Source of the DNA: Flavobacterium sp. I3-2
GTDB taxonomy: Bacteria > Bacteroidota > Bacteroidia > Flavobacteriales > Flavobacteriaceae
NCBI RefSeq assembly: GCF_013389595.1
Contig: NZ_CP058306.1
Coordinates: forward strand, 930,001-994,000
Reading direction: 5' to 3'
DNA length: 64,000 nt
The notes beneath the pieces were generated by a model. That model saw only the letters and a list, made by a program, of their open reading frames with translations, had not been told where the DNA came from and did no database searches. A program made the translations under genes and the position numbers. How positions within the stretch are numbered: the first letter of the stretch is position 1; every line of letters starts with the position of its first letter. Of this stretch, positions 28,649 to 38,020 are shown in pieces.

Positions 28649-29653
28649 TTATGGAACTTGGATTTCGTTTACGATTTTGTTGATGATATCAACAGAAGTT
28701 ACGTTTTCTGCTTCTGCTTCGTAAGTAACTCCAATTCTGTGGCGTAATACATCGATTACAACTGCACGAACATCTTCTGGAATTACATAACCTCTACGTT
28801 TAATGAAAGCGTAACATTTAGCAGCTAAAGCCAAATTGATACTTCCACGAGGCGAAGCTCCGTAACTGATGAAAGGTTTTAAGCTATCTAATTTAAATTG
28901 TTCTGGGTAACGAGTTGCGAAAATAATATCTAAGATATATTTCTCGATTTTCTCGTCCATATAAACTTCTTTGACAGCTTCTTGTGCTCTTAAAATTTGT
29001 TCCATAGAAACAACTGGGTTAATAGTTGCTCCACTTCCACTTAAATTTTGACGCATTACCAAACGTTCTTCTTCTAATTTTGGGTAATCAATTACTGTTT
29101 TCAACATAAAACGGTCCATTTGAGCTTCTGGTAACGGATATGTTCCTTCTTGTTCAACTGGGTTTTGCGTTGCCATTACTAAAAATGGTTTTTGTAATTT
29201 ATGTGTAGTTTCTCCAATTGTTACTTGCTTCTCTTGCATCGCTTCTAACAAAGCAGATTGTACTTTTGCTGGCGCACGATTGATCTCATCGGCAAGTACG
29301 AAGTTTGCGAAAATTGGACCTTTTTTAATTTTAAAATCGTTTTCTTTAACGTTATAAATCATGGTTCCAACCACATCGGCTGGTAATAAATCTGGAGTAA
29401 ACTGAATACGACTAAAAGAACCGTGAACTGCTTTTGACAAAGTATTAATTGCTAATGTTTTTGCCAATCCAGGCACTCCTTCTAACAAAATATGACCTTG
29501 ACCTAATAATCCGATTAATAAACGATCAATCATGTGACGTTGCCCAACGATTGTTTTGTTCATTTCGTTGACTAATAGATCGATAAAAGCACTTTCTCTT
29601 TCAATTTTTTCGTTGATTGATCTAATGTCTGTTGTTATTGTTGTTGCTTCCAT
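28649..29653 (-). CDS. MoxR family AAA+ ATPase
   Basis: 334 residues. Walker A is GVPGLAKT (about 58-65), Walker B is LADEINRAP (about 118-126), with the sensor ATQNPVEQEGTYPLPEAQMDRF region following. MoxR ATPases act as chaperones that insert metals or remodel VWA-protein complexes. It is the first gene of the Bat operon; the 83-base gap to DUF58 is the largest in the operon. The promoter should lie in 29654-29809, but no clean element was found. Confidence 0.93.
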   Translation of the reverse strand: MEATTITTDIRSINEKIERESAFIDLLVNEMNKTIVGQRHMIDRLLIGLLGQGHILLEGVPGLAKTLAINTLSKAVHGSFSRIQFTPDLLPADVVGTMIYNVKENDFKIKKGPIFANFVLADEINRAPAKVQSALLEAMQEKQVTIGETTHKLQKPFLVMATQNPVEQEGTYPLPEAQMDRFMLKTVIDYPKLEEERLVMRQNLSGSGATINPVVSMEQILRAQEAVKEVYMDEKIEKYILDIIFATRYPEQFKLDSLKPFISYGASPRGSINLALAAKCYAFIKRRGYVIPEDVRAVVIDVLRHRIGVTYEAEAENVTSVDIINKIVNEIQVP

Positions 29654-29809
29654 ATATGTTTAAAAATCTCTTTTTATTAAATTACAATGCAAATAGATTA
29701 ATTTTTTTTGTTTTTTGTTGTTAACAATCGGTTAAAATAAAACCAAATGAATAATTTTAAGTGATTATTGTGAATTAATTTTTATAATTTTAAGACTTAA
29801 AATCAAAAC

Positions 29810-30958
29810 ATGATAAATAAACGCCTACTTATTAAGAATTTACTAGCTCATTTTGATGAGAACAGTTTTTTTGATAAAAAAAGGCAGCTAAATTTACACA
29901 CAAAAGAAGGTAAAGCAAAATTTTTAAAACATATTTGTGCTTTGTCTAATTCTAACCCGAATAACAACTCGTATATCGTTGTAGGTGTTGAAGATACAGA
30001 TAATGAAATCGTAGGTGATGACTTTTATGATGACAGTAATATTCAGCATTTGGTTAATGCTTTTTTAATGCATCCGCCTAAAATTGCTTACGAAAACGTC
30101 AGATTTCCTCATTTAAGTTCTAATAAAGTAGTAGGTTTGGTTACTATTTTTCCGAAACAAGAAATTAGTTACTTTAAAAATAAAATCTACATCATTGAAA
30201 AGTTTGCAGCTTTTTCTAGAATCGGTAGCAACACCGTTCCACATTACGAAAAACAATTGTTTGATAATAAAGTCTTAGTTGAATCAATCGAAAATAATTC
30301 AAGAAACGATTTAAAACAAACCATTACCGATGTATTAGATTTTATTAATGTTACACATGTAAACCGACATCCAAAATACGAGGTTTTTAAAGAATATTTT
30401 GTGCTTTGTTGGGCAGGAAATGTAAAATGGATTCGTGGAAAACGCTTTCTTTCTCGAGTTGATATTTTTTTGGTAAACGAACATTTGAATTTGTTTTATT
30501 CTGAACTTGATGAAGTTACTATCGAATACAATGAAAACGAATTTGTAATAACCGAATATATCAAGTTAGGATTAAAAGAAGCAACTTCATATTATCCGTT
30601 TAGTAAGCAAACCATTACATTTTTCGATAACGTTACTTACAAAATTGAATCTGAATTAATTTTTGAACTTCCGCCTTATAATCGAAAATTGTTGCATCAT
30701 ATTTACAACTCAAATTTAGTTTTGATTCGGAAGTTAAAGAATAAAGAATCGTTAACTTTTTCTGAAGAACGCGATTTAGATTATTTATCACATTCGATGA
30801 TGATTTGTTATTTAAATGGATTTTCAGAAGCGAAAAACGACTTGATTAATTGCAAAGATTATTTAAAGAATTCACAAAATCCGAACCTTTTTATTTCATT
30901 TAAAGAAGTTATGCGTATCTTACGCAAGTTGAAATATGAAACAAATAAAAATGAATAA
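29810..30958 (+). CDS. AlbA_2-type putative DNA-binding/ATP-binding protein
   Basis: 382 residues. Residues 20-130 resemble the AlbA_2 (Schlafen/divergent AAA-4) domain, with the phrase ICALSNSNPNNNSYIVVGVEDTDNEIVGDD, though more divergent than usual. The rest (about 150-382) is not recognised. AlbA_2 proteins occur as regulators and in defence islands, but nothing near this gene looks like defence. The phosphatase start lies inside its last codons, so the two are a translationally coupled pair. Confidence 0.7.
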   Translation: MINKRLLIKNLLAHFDENSFFDKKRQLNLHTKEGKAKFLKHICALSNSNPNNNSYIVVGVEDTDNEIVGDDFYDDSNIQHLVNAFLMHPPKIAYENVRFPHLSSNKVVGLVTIFPKQEISYFKNKIYIIEKFAAFSRIGSNTVPHYEKQLFDNKVLVESIENNSRNDLKQTITDVLDFINVTHVNRHPKYEVFKEYFVLCWAGNVKWIRGKRFLSRVDIFLVNEHLNLFYSELDEVTIEYNENEFVITEYIKLGLKEATSYYPFSKQTITFFDNVTYKIESELIFELPPYNRKLLHHIYNSNLVLIRKLKNKESLTFSEERDLDYLSHSMMICYLNGFSEAKNDLINCKDYLKNSQNPNLFISFKEVMRILRKLKYETNKNE

Positions 30959-31682
30959 CACTTTTGTAATCGGAGACATTCATGGCGGTTTAAAAGCTTT
31001 GCAACAAGTTTTAGAACGTGCGAATATTACCCAAAACGACAAATTGATTTTTCTTGGCGATTATGTTGATGGTTGGAGCGATACGGCAAATCTTTTAGAT
31101 TTTTTGATTGACTTAAATAAAAAACAAGATTGCATTTTTTTAATGGGCAATCATGAAGAAATGGTTTTGAAATGGCTAAAAGGCGAAGAAGATAATGAAT
31201 TGTGGCGTTTTCATGGTGGACAATCAACAGTTGATATTTACGAGAATATTTCCGACGAAAAAAAGCAACTTCATATTGCATTTTTATCAAACTTAAAAGA
31301 ATATTATTTAGACGATAACAATCGATTGTTTATTCATGCTGGATTTACGAATCTTAAAGGTGTTGATTTTGAATTTTTCAGACCACTATTTTGGTGGGAT
31401 CGTACATTGTGGGAAACTGCAATGGCTTTAGGTAAAGATATTTTGGAAGATGATATTCGTTATCCGTCAAGATTTAAATTGTATTCCGAAATTTTTATCG
31501 GTCACACACCTGTTACTCGATTTAATGAATCCGAACCTATGCATTTTGCAAACATTTGGAATGTTGATACCGGAGCAGCTTTTAAGGGAAAACTAACCTT
31601 GATGAATATAGAAACAAAACAATTTTGGCAAAGCGATTCACTTCCTGATTTGTATCCGAATGAAAAAGGCAGAAATATTTAA
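30951..31682 (+). CDS. Metallophosphoesterase (Ser/Thr protein phosphatase type)
   Basis: 243 residues from the ATG at 30951 (MNNTFVIGDIHGG); an ATG 15 bases earlier is in frame but adds a tail not expected for the family. The metal-binding motifs are all present: GDIHGG, GDYVDGW, GNHEE, FIHAGF and IGHTP. The type is PPP-like protein phosphatase or Ap4A hydrolase-like; the substrate cannot be read. The start overlaps the upstream gene by eight bases, which suggests a functional pair. Confidence 0.88.
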   Translation: MNNTFVIGDIHGGLKALQQVLERANITQNDKLIFLGDYVDGWSDTANLLDFLIDLNKKQDCIFLMGNHEEMVLKWLKGEEDNELWRFHGGQSTVDIYENISDEKKQLHIAFLSNLKEYYLDDNNRLFIHAGFTNLKGVDFEFFRPLFWWDRTLWETAMALGKDILEDDIRYPSRFKLYSEIFIGHTPVTRFNESEPMHFANIWNVDTGAAFKGKLTLMNIETKQFWQSDSLPDLYPNEKGRNI

Positions 31683-31698
31683 CTAAATAAAATATTTC

Positions 31699-31706
31699 TA
31701 TATTTG
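31699..31706 (+). promoter_or_regulatory. -7 element of the outer-membrane protein gene at 31729
   Basis: TATATTTG, an exact TAnnTTTG match, 22 bases before the ATG. It lies just after the phosphatase stop. No -33 TTG is obvious. Confidence 0.5.
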
Positions 31707-31728
31707 CGTCATTAAAAATAAAATAATT

Positions 31729-32286
31729 ATGAAAAAAATAGCTGTTATTGCATGCGTTTTAGGAAGTGTTTTTTCTTCTCAAGCACAAAAATTGAATGAA
31801 GTTAAATGGAATGTTTTAAATACTATAGTAAATACATCTGTTGAACTTGGTTACGAACATTTTATTGACACAGACCAATCAGTTGGAGTCGATTTATTTA
31901 TAAACGATCGTTTTTCTTACTTTGGTCAAAATAAAAAAGAAGGAAAATACAAACAGTTTAACACAAACAGTGTGGCTGTGAATTACAATTTTTACTTTGG
32001 AGGTAAAGATGGCGAACATGCTTCTGGTATTTATGCGTCACCTTTTTTAAAATATCGTTTTGGAAATTACAAGCACGACGAAAAAATTGGAGGAATTAAT
32101 CAACGTGTAGAAACAGACATGAATTCGTTTATATTAGGAGTTGGTGTTGGTTATAAATTGGTTAAAAATGATTCGTTCACCGTTTCTCCTTTTATTAACA
32201 TCGCAAGAGATTTCAGCAAAGAAGTTGTAGATGAATTTAGTGGAGTAGAAATTAATGCTGGTATTAATATCGGTTACCGTTTTTAA
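31729..32286 (+). CDS. Outer-membrane beta-barrel protein
   Basis: 185 residues with a signal peptide (about 1-20, ending SSQAQ) and amphipathic strands throughout, closing with INIGYRF: a C-terminal phenylalanine, the usual signal for barrel insertion. The small size suggests an eight-stranded barrel. No specific role was recognised. It has its own -7 element and terminator. Confidence 0.78.
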   Translation: MKKIAVIACVLGSVFSSQAQKLNEVKWNVLNTIVNTSVELGYEHFIDTDQSVGVDLFINDRFSYFGQNKKEGKYKQFNTNSVAVNYNFYFGGKDGEHASGIYASPFLKYRFGNYKHDEKIGGINQRVETDMNSFILGVGVGYKLVKNDSFTVSPFINIARDFSKEVVDEFSGVEINAGINIGYRF

Positions 32287-32311
32287 TTTAAAATGTAAAA
32301 AACAAGAATTT

Positions 32312-32340
32312 TGGTCAGATTTGAATCTGACCATTTTTTT
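32312..32340. terminator. Terminator between the barrel gene and cvpA
   Basis: TGGTCAGATT pairs with AATCTGACCA (32312-32321 and 32324-32333), followed by T. The two genes converge on it. Confidence 0.88.
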
Positions 32341-32887
32341 ACACTTCTTTTAAATTATCATTTAATTTATCAGCTTGTTCATCAACCGCTTCTAAAGTCA
32401 TTTGATACCACTCCTCCATCATTGGATAAACAAGCTTTGAGAAATCTTCAATCGGTTGATAAAAAAACGATTTATTCAATGTTTCATCTGAAACTAAATA
32501 ATTATTAAAATTAATTTTTTGAAATAAATTCAAAACAACACTAATAATTAAAATCATTTTTAAAGCAAGAAAAACAGCACCAGCCAAACGATTCAAACCA
32601 CCCAAAGCAACTGTTTTTAAAATTTTAGTCAATGCTTTCCCAAGCAATTGAACACCAATCAAAACCAACACAAAAGTAAAAACAAAAGCGCAAATAGTAA
32701 TGACATTCGGATTCCACTGTGTTTTTTCAAAAATCCAATCTTTAAATAAAAAAGAAAATTTAAGCGAAATAAAAATTCCCGCAATTAACGAAACTAAAGA
32801 AATCAAAGCTAAAATCAAACCTTCTTTAAAACCTTTATATAAAGCATATCCGATTAAACACGCAATGATAATATCAACAACCAACAT
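32339..32887 (-). CDS. CvpA family membrane protein
   Basis: 182 residues. Four membrane helices with the CvpA start (VVDIIIACLIGYALYKGFKEG) and the GGLNRLAGAVFLALK region typical of the family. CvpA is named for colicin V production in E. coli; its general role is an inner-membrane protein linked to envelope integrity. It stands alone and converges with the barrel gene. Confidence 0.87.
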   Translation of the reverse strand: MLVVDIIIACLIGYALYKGFKEGLILALISLVSLIAGIFISLKFSFLFKDWIFEKTQWNPNVITICAFVFTFVLVLIGVQLLGKALTKILKTVALGGLNRLAGAVFLALKMILIISVVLNLFQKINFNNYLVSDETLNKSFFYQPIEDFSKLVYPMMEEWYQMTLEAVDEQADKLNDNLKEV

Positions 32888-32946
32888 AAATTCAAAATAT
32901 CAGTAAAGATATAAATCCGAATCCGTTATATTACAACTTTTGATAT

Positions 32947-32954
32947 TATCTTTG
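32947..32954 (+). promoter_or_regulatory. -7 element before the gene at 32972
   Basis: TATCTTTG matches TAnnTTTG and lies 17 bases before the ATG. No -33 TTG at the usual distance. Confidence 0.45.
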
Positions 32955-32971
32955 CCATTATTTTAAAGAAC

Positions 32972-33328
32972 ATGGCAAGAGACGAAAAACTTAAAGAACG
33001 TTGGGAAGATTTGGTTTTAAAACTTTCCAATCAATTTGCCGATGGAGATAAATTAGATTTAGAAGAAATTATATATTTAATTGGTGTTCAAGAATTAGGA
33101 CAATTCAAACGCAAATTTAAAAAAGACGACAAAGTAAATTTAATGCACATCGCCATTTGCAGATTACTTTCTCCTTACGGATATTATCAATTTACACATT
33201 ATGATGAAGACGGTTGGCCACATTACGATGTTTTAGAAGAGCTTCCGCCTTTAAAAGCTGGAGAACAATCCGTGTTGATGAAAGAAGCAATTGTTGGGTA
33301 TTTTTTAGAAAACCAATACATTAATTAA
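32972..33328 (+). CDS. Conserved hypothetical cytoplasmic protein
   Basis: 118 residues, no signal peptide or membrane helix. It is acidic, helical in its first half (LKERWEDLVLKLSNQFADG, DLEEIIYLIGVQELG) with an aromatic stretch YGYYQFTHYDEDGWPHYD in the second. The wording looks like a conserved flavobacterial protein of unknown role, but no family was recognised. It has its own -7 element; pheS follows 79 bases later with another. Confidence 0.78.
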   Translation: MARDEKLKERWEDLVLKLSNQFADGDKLDLEEIIYLIGVQELGQFKRKFKKDDKVNLMHIAICRLLSPYGYYQFTHYDEDGWPHYDVLEELPPLKAGEQSVLMKEAIVGYFLENQYIN

Positions 33329-33376
33329 TTTTAATTAAAAATTGCAATTGTGATTTTTAGTCTAAAACAAAAATAG

Positions 33377-33384
33377 TAACTTTG
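33377..33384 (+). promoter_or_regulatory. -7 element of pheS
   Basis: TAACTTTG matches TAnnTTTG, 23 bases before the pheS ATG. Confidence 0.45.
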
Positions 33385-33407
33385 TTACAACTACTTCGAA
33401 CAGCAAG

Positions 33408-34427
33408 ATGATAGATAAAATTAAAGAGTTAATTGGTGAAGCGCAAGCATTTACAACCGATAACAAAGAAACATTAGACGCATTTAGAATTAAATTTATT
33501 TCTAAAAAAGGTTTAGTTAACGAAATATTCGCCGAATTTAAGAATGTACCAAACGACCAGAAAAAAGATTTTGGTCAAGCGATTAACACCTTAAAAAATA
33601 CGGTTGAAGAAAAAATAAAAAGTATTCAAGATGCTTTAGAAGCAAAAGAAGAGTCTAATGGGCTTTTTGGCGATTTAACTCGACCAGGAACTCCTATTAA
33701 TTTAGGTTCTCGTCACCCAATTTCTTTGGTTAAAAATCAAGTAATTGATATTTTTTCGAACATTGGCTTTAACGTTTCTGAAGGTCCAGAAATCGAAGAC
33801 GATTGGCATAACTTCGAAGCATTGAATTTCCCAGCACATCACCCAGCTCGTGATATGCAAGATACGTTTTTTGTGCAAATGAATCCAGATCAACTGTTGC
33901 GTACACACACATCGTCTGTACAAACACGTTATATGGAAAATAACAAACCACCAATTCGTACCATTTCTCCGGGACGCGTTTTCCGTAACGAAGCTATTTC
34001 ATCACGTTCGCATTGTATTTTTCATCAAGTAGAAGGTTTATACATCGACAAGAACGTTTCGTTTGCAGATTTAAAACAAACCTTAATGTACTTTACTAAA
34101 GAAATGTTTGGTAAATCAAAAATTCGTTTACGTCCATCGTATTTTCCATTTACTGAACCAAGTGCAGAACTTGATGTGTATTGGGGATTAAAAACCGAAA
34201 CGGATTACCGAATCACAAAAGGCACAGGTTGGTTAGAAATTATGGGTTGCGGAATGGTGGATCCAAATGTTCTAAAAGCAGTTAATATCGATTCTAATGA
34301 ATATTCTGGTTTTGCTTTCGGAATGGGAATTGAGCGTATGGCAATGCTTTTATATCAATTAGGTGATATACGTATGTATTTTGAAAACGACGTTCGTTTC
34401 TTAGAACAATTCAAAGCGAATTTCTAA
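33408..34427 (+). CDS. pheS: Phenylalanine-tRNA ligase alpha subunit
   Basis: 339 residues, the usual bacterial PheS length. An N-terminal coiled coil (about 1-90) binds tRNA, followed by the class II synthetase core with motif 2 (VFRNEAISSRSHCIFHQVEG) and motif 3 (GMGIERMAML). It charges tRNA-Phe together with PheT, whose gene is not adjacent here: a terminator follows directly, so pheT must be elsewhere. Confidence 0.96.
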   Translation: MIDKIKELIGEAQAFTTDNKETLDAFRIKFISKKGLVNEIFAEFKNVPNDQKKDFGQAINTLKNTVEEKIKSIQDALEAKEESNGLFGDLTRPGTPINLGSRHPISLVKNQVIDIFSNIGFNVSEGPEIEDDWHNFEALNFPAHHPARDMQDTFFVQMNPDQLLRTHTSSVQTRYMENNKPPIRTISPGRVFRNEAISSRSHCIFHQVEGLYIDKNVSFADLKQTLMYFTKEMFGKSKIRLRPSYFPFTEPSAELDVYWGLKTETDYRITKGTGWLEIMGCGMVDPNVLKAVNIDSNEYSGFAFGMGIERMAMLLYQLGDIRMYFENDVRFLEQFKANF

Positions 34428-34442
34428 AACAATAATAATTTG

Positions 34443-34475
34443 AAATCCTCAGTTTTTTAGACTGAGGATTTTTTT
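34443..34475 (+). terminator. Terminator after pheS
   Basis: Eleven-base stem (AAATCCTCAGT with ACTGAGGATTT) and a run of T. Confidence 0.92.
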
Positions 34476-34561
34476 TTATTAAAATAAACGTTAACCAAAA
34501 TCTGTAATAAAAAATCTGTAAAAAATACACTAATTTTACGATTTTGGAGTTATAATTATTT

Positions 34562-37500
34562 ATGAGAGTTTTGTATTTGTTTATGTTTTTTTTCTTTATT
34601 TCTACCCTTTCGGCTCAAGAAATAAATAATTTGTATCAAAACAAAAGATTTTCAAGTCAAGATAGCATCATACAATTAGAAAATGTAGCTTTAAACAGTT
34701 CTTTTTTTGAAGTTTTAGATTTAGAAGGAAAACCAATTACTACAGAAAAATACCAAATTGATTTCGAAAAGGGAATTCTAAAACTAAACAACATCTCACA
34801 TGATTCCATTCAAGTTAATTATTTAAAATATCCAGATTTTCTTACGAAGACCTACTCTATCTACGACAAAAACCGAATGGTTTCCAATGATGTTGGTGCA
34901 AAATTATTTGTTGTTCCAGAAAAGAAAAAAAGTACATATGTTCCGTTTGACGGTTTAAATACCGACGGAAGTATTACTCGCGGAATTACGGTAGGAAACA
35001 ATCAGAATATGGTTACTAACTCAAATTTAGACTTACAAATCACGGGTAAACTTTCTGAAAAAGTGAGTCTTAGAGCTTCAATTCAAGACAGTAATGTTCC
35101 GTTACAAAATGGTGGCTATTCTCAAAAGATTGATGAATTTGACCAAATATTTATCGAACTTTTTGGAAAAGATTGGTCGATAAAAGCGGGAGATTTATTC
35201 ATTGAAAACAGAAAATCGATGTATATGAACTTTAATAAAAAAGTTCAGGGAATTTCTACCAAATTTACATTTGAAAGTGAAAAATCAAAAACCGAAATTG
35301 AAGCTGCAGCAGCTTTGGCACGTGGACAATATGCAAAAAGTAATTTCATTGGTCAAGAAGGAAATCAAGGTCCATACAAACTAAAAGGTACAAATGGCGA
35401 ACTTTACATTCTAATTATTTCGGGTTCCGAAAAAGTTTATGTCAATGGACGCTTATTGACTCGTGGAGAAAACAATGATTATGTTATCGATTACAACTCT
35501 GGAGAAATTCGTTTTACATCTCTTTTTCCAATCACAGCCGATATGCGAATTGCTATTGAATATCAATACACAGATAGAAATTACACACGATATTTGGGAT
35601 ATGGTGGAATCAATCATAAAACCAAAAGTTGGGATTTCGCTGGATATGTTTATACAGAAAGTGATATAAAAAATCAACCTTTACAACAAAATCTAAACGA
35701 AGAACAAATCAAGATTTTACAAGAAGCAGGTAACGATATTAATCAAATGTATGCGCCATCGGCCTATGAAGATGCTTATTCTGAAAATAAAGTTTTATAC
35801 AAAAAAGAAGATTACAACGGAACAGAGATTTTTGTGTATTCAAACAATCCGGATGATCAGTTATATTCGGTAAGTTTTAGTTTTATGGGAGCAAATCTGG
35901 GTAATTATGAATTAGCAAGCACATCGGGTATTGGAAAAATTTATCGTTTTGTAGAACCAATTGGCGATATGCCACAAGGAAGTTACGAACCTGTTTCTAG
36001 ACTTATTGCTCCAACAAAATTAACCGTGGCAACTGTTATGACTAAATACAATCCGAATGAAAAAACGTTAGTCAATTTTGAAATTGCAATGAGTAATAAT
36101 GACCAAAATTTATTTTCGTCAATTGATGACCAAAACAATAAAGGTTGGGCAGGTAACATCAACGGAAAACAGCGCATTTTATCTAAAAAAATTACTTTAG
36201 ACGCCTTTGCTAATATGCAATTTGTACATAAAAACTTTCATCCGATTGAACGTTTGTATTCTATTGAATTTGATCGCGATTGGAATTTAGAAACGCAATT
36301 TGGCAATCAAAACATCATCACTGCAGGATTGACTGCAAATTTAAATCCGCAAAGTCAAATTACATATCAATTTGATAGATTGGAATTTACAAAATCATAT
36401 GAAGGTTATAAAAATACATTAACCGCAAACTATAATAAAAATGGATTCGTAGCTCAAACAAATTCAAGTTTATTAACAGCAAATTCAACGACAAATCAAA
36501 CCAATTTCATTAGAAGTAATTCAAAAGTTGTATATAAGAAAAATGAAAAATGGATTGGATTAAACTTTGATCTTGAAGATTATCAAGTTAAGAATAAAGA
36601 TTCAAGAGAATTTCAGTCATCAAGTCAACGTTTCTTTCAAACAGATTTCTTTATTGGTCGTGGAGACAGTACAAAAATGTACATTGAGTTAGGTTATCAA
36701 TTTCGAGCAAATGATAGTTTACAAAATAATCGATTACAACGAACCACACAAGCAAATGCTTTTTATGTAAAATCACAAGTTTTTAAAACGAAAACTTCTG
36801 ATTTAAATGTTTATGCAAACTATCGAATTTTAGATTATAAATATGGAAATCTTCCAACAGAAAACACTTTAAATTCACGTATCGCTTACAATGATCGTTT
36901 CTTTAAGAATTTGATTCAGACAGCAACGGTTTATGAAAACACTTCCGGAAGTATTGCCCAACAAGAATTTACGTATCTTGAAGTTGAAGCAGGTTTAGGA
37001 ACGCATATGTGGAACGATTATAACGGAAATGGAATTCAAGAATTAGAAGAATTTGAAGTTGCGCTTTTTCCTGATCAAGCAAAATATGTGCGTTTGTATT
37101 TACCTAATCAAATATATTTACGAACTCATCAAACTAAATTTTCAGAAGCCCTTAATATTAATTTCAGTATTTGGCAAAACGATTCTGGTTTTAAAAAATG
37201 GATCAGTAAATTTCATAATCAAACAACCTATATAATAGATAAAAATGTATTGAGAAACGGACAAGAAATTCAATGGAATCCGTTTGCTAAATCAGATGAA
37301 AGTCTGGTTTCAACAAATGAAAATTTCAGAAACAATTTTTATTTTAATCGTTCAAAACAGCGCTATTCTACAACCTATTCCTATATTCAAAATCGAACAA
37401 AAAATCTATTAAATTCAGGAAGTGTCGAAGGGAATTTAAAAACGCATCAATTTCAATTTACACATCTTGTAAAAAAACTTTGGTTGTTTAATTTCATTAC

Positions 37501-37957
37501 CAAAGCAGAAAATGCTAATTCTGTTTCTGAAAATTATAGCGAAAAAAATTATCAAATCGATTCATATACGTTACATCCAAAAGTTTCGTATTTGTTTTCA
37601 ACTCAAGCAAGTGTCGATATTTTTTATGAATATAAAAACAAATTTAACAACTTGAATAATCAAGAAACTTTAGATCAGCATCGAATTGGAGCATCGTTTA
37701 CATACAACAGTATAAAAAAGTTTTCAATGAATGGCGAAATATCATACTATGAAAATAATTTTACTGGAAATCCCTTTTCGCCAGTTGCTTTTCAAATGTT
37801 AGAAGGTTTACAACCAGGAAAAAATATCACTTGGCGGTTATTAGTTCAAAGAAATTTAACCAAATATCTCGATTTAAATGTGAATTACCAAGGAAGAACA
37901 TCGGAAACTGGAAACACGATTCACACGGGAACTATTCAATTAAGAGCGTTCTTTTAA
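34562..37957 (+). CDS. Large outer-membrane protein of unknown function
   Basis: 1131 residues with a signal peptide (about 1-18, ending STLSAQ). After an N-terminal beta domain (about 20-120) comes a conserved-looking segment (SITRGITVGNNQNM, LDLQITGKLSEKVSLRAS, IELFGKDWSIKAGDLF), then hundreds of residues of alternating strands typical of a large beta barrel, ending LRAFF with a terminal Phe. Near residue 819 is a short Asp/Asn/Gly loop (DYNGNGIQELEE) like calcium-binding loops. It is likely an outer-membrane barrel conserved in Bacteroidota; transport and attachment are both possible. Confidence 0.75.
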   Translation: MRVLYLFMFFFFISTLSAQEINNLYQNKRFSSQDSIIQLENVALNSSFFEVLDLEGKPITTEKYQIDFEKGILKLNNISHDSIQVNYLKYPDFLTKTYSIYDKNRMVSNDVGAKLFVVPEKKKSTYVPFDGLNTDGSITRGITVGNNQNMVTNSNLDLQITGKLSEKVSLRASIQDSNVPLQNGGYSQKIDEFDQIFIELFGKDWSIKAGDLFIENRKSMYMNFNKKVQGISTKFTFESEKSKTEIEAAAALARGQYAKSNFIGQEGNQGPYKLKGTNGELYILIISGSEKVYVNGRLLTRGENNDYVIDYNSGEIRFTSLFPITADMRIAIEYQYTDRNYTRYLGYGGINHKTKSWDFAGYVYTESDIKNQPLQQNLNEEQIKILQEAGNDINQMYAPSAYEDAYSENKVLYKKEDYNGTEIFVYSNNPDDQLYSVSFSFMGANLGNYELASTSGIGKIYRFVEPIGDMPQGSYEPVSRLIAPTKLTVATVMTKYNPNEKTLVNFEIAMSNNDQNLFSSIDDQNNKGWAGNINGKQRILSKKITLDAFANMQFVHKNFHPIERLYSIEFDRDWNLETQFGNQNIITAGLTANLNPQSQITYQFDRLEFTKSYEGYKNTLTANYNKNGFVAQTNSSLLTANSTTNQTNFIRSNSKVVYKKNEKWIGLNFDLEDYQVKNKDSREFQSSSQRFFQTDFFIGRGDSTKMYIELGYQFRANDSLQNNRLQRTTQANAFYVKSQVFKTKTSDLNVYANYRILDYKYGNLPTENTLNSRIAYNDRFFKNLIQTATVYENTSGSIAQQEFTYLEVEAGLGTHMWNDYNGNGIQELEEFEVALFPDQAKYVRLYLPNQIYLRTHQTKFSEALNINFSIWQNDSGFKKWISKFHNQTTYIIDKNVLRNGQEIQWNPFAKSDESLVSTNENFRNNFYFNRSKQRYSTTYSYIQNRTKNLLNSGSVEGNLKTHQFQFTHLVKKLWLFNFITKAENANSVSENYSEKNYQIDSYTLHPKVSYLFSTQASVDIFYEYKNKFNNLNNQETLDQHRIGASFTYNSIKKFSMNGEISYYENNFTGNPFSPVAFQMLEGLQPGKNITWRLLVQRNLTKYLDLNVNYQGRTSETGNTIHTGTIQLRAFF

Positions 37958-38020
37958 TGTAGATTAATTGCATATCAAATAAATAGTTCTATTTTTGTTT
38001 TTCAATTTACTTTAAAAAAT

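Noticed and set aside
29810..31682. Anti-phage defence island around the AlbA_2-like gene
   Set aside because: The neighbours are the Bat operon, a phosphatase, a small barrel, cvpA and pheS. No nuclease, helicase, recombinase or shift in base composition was seen.
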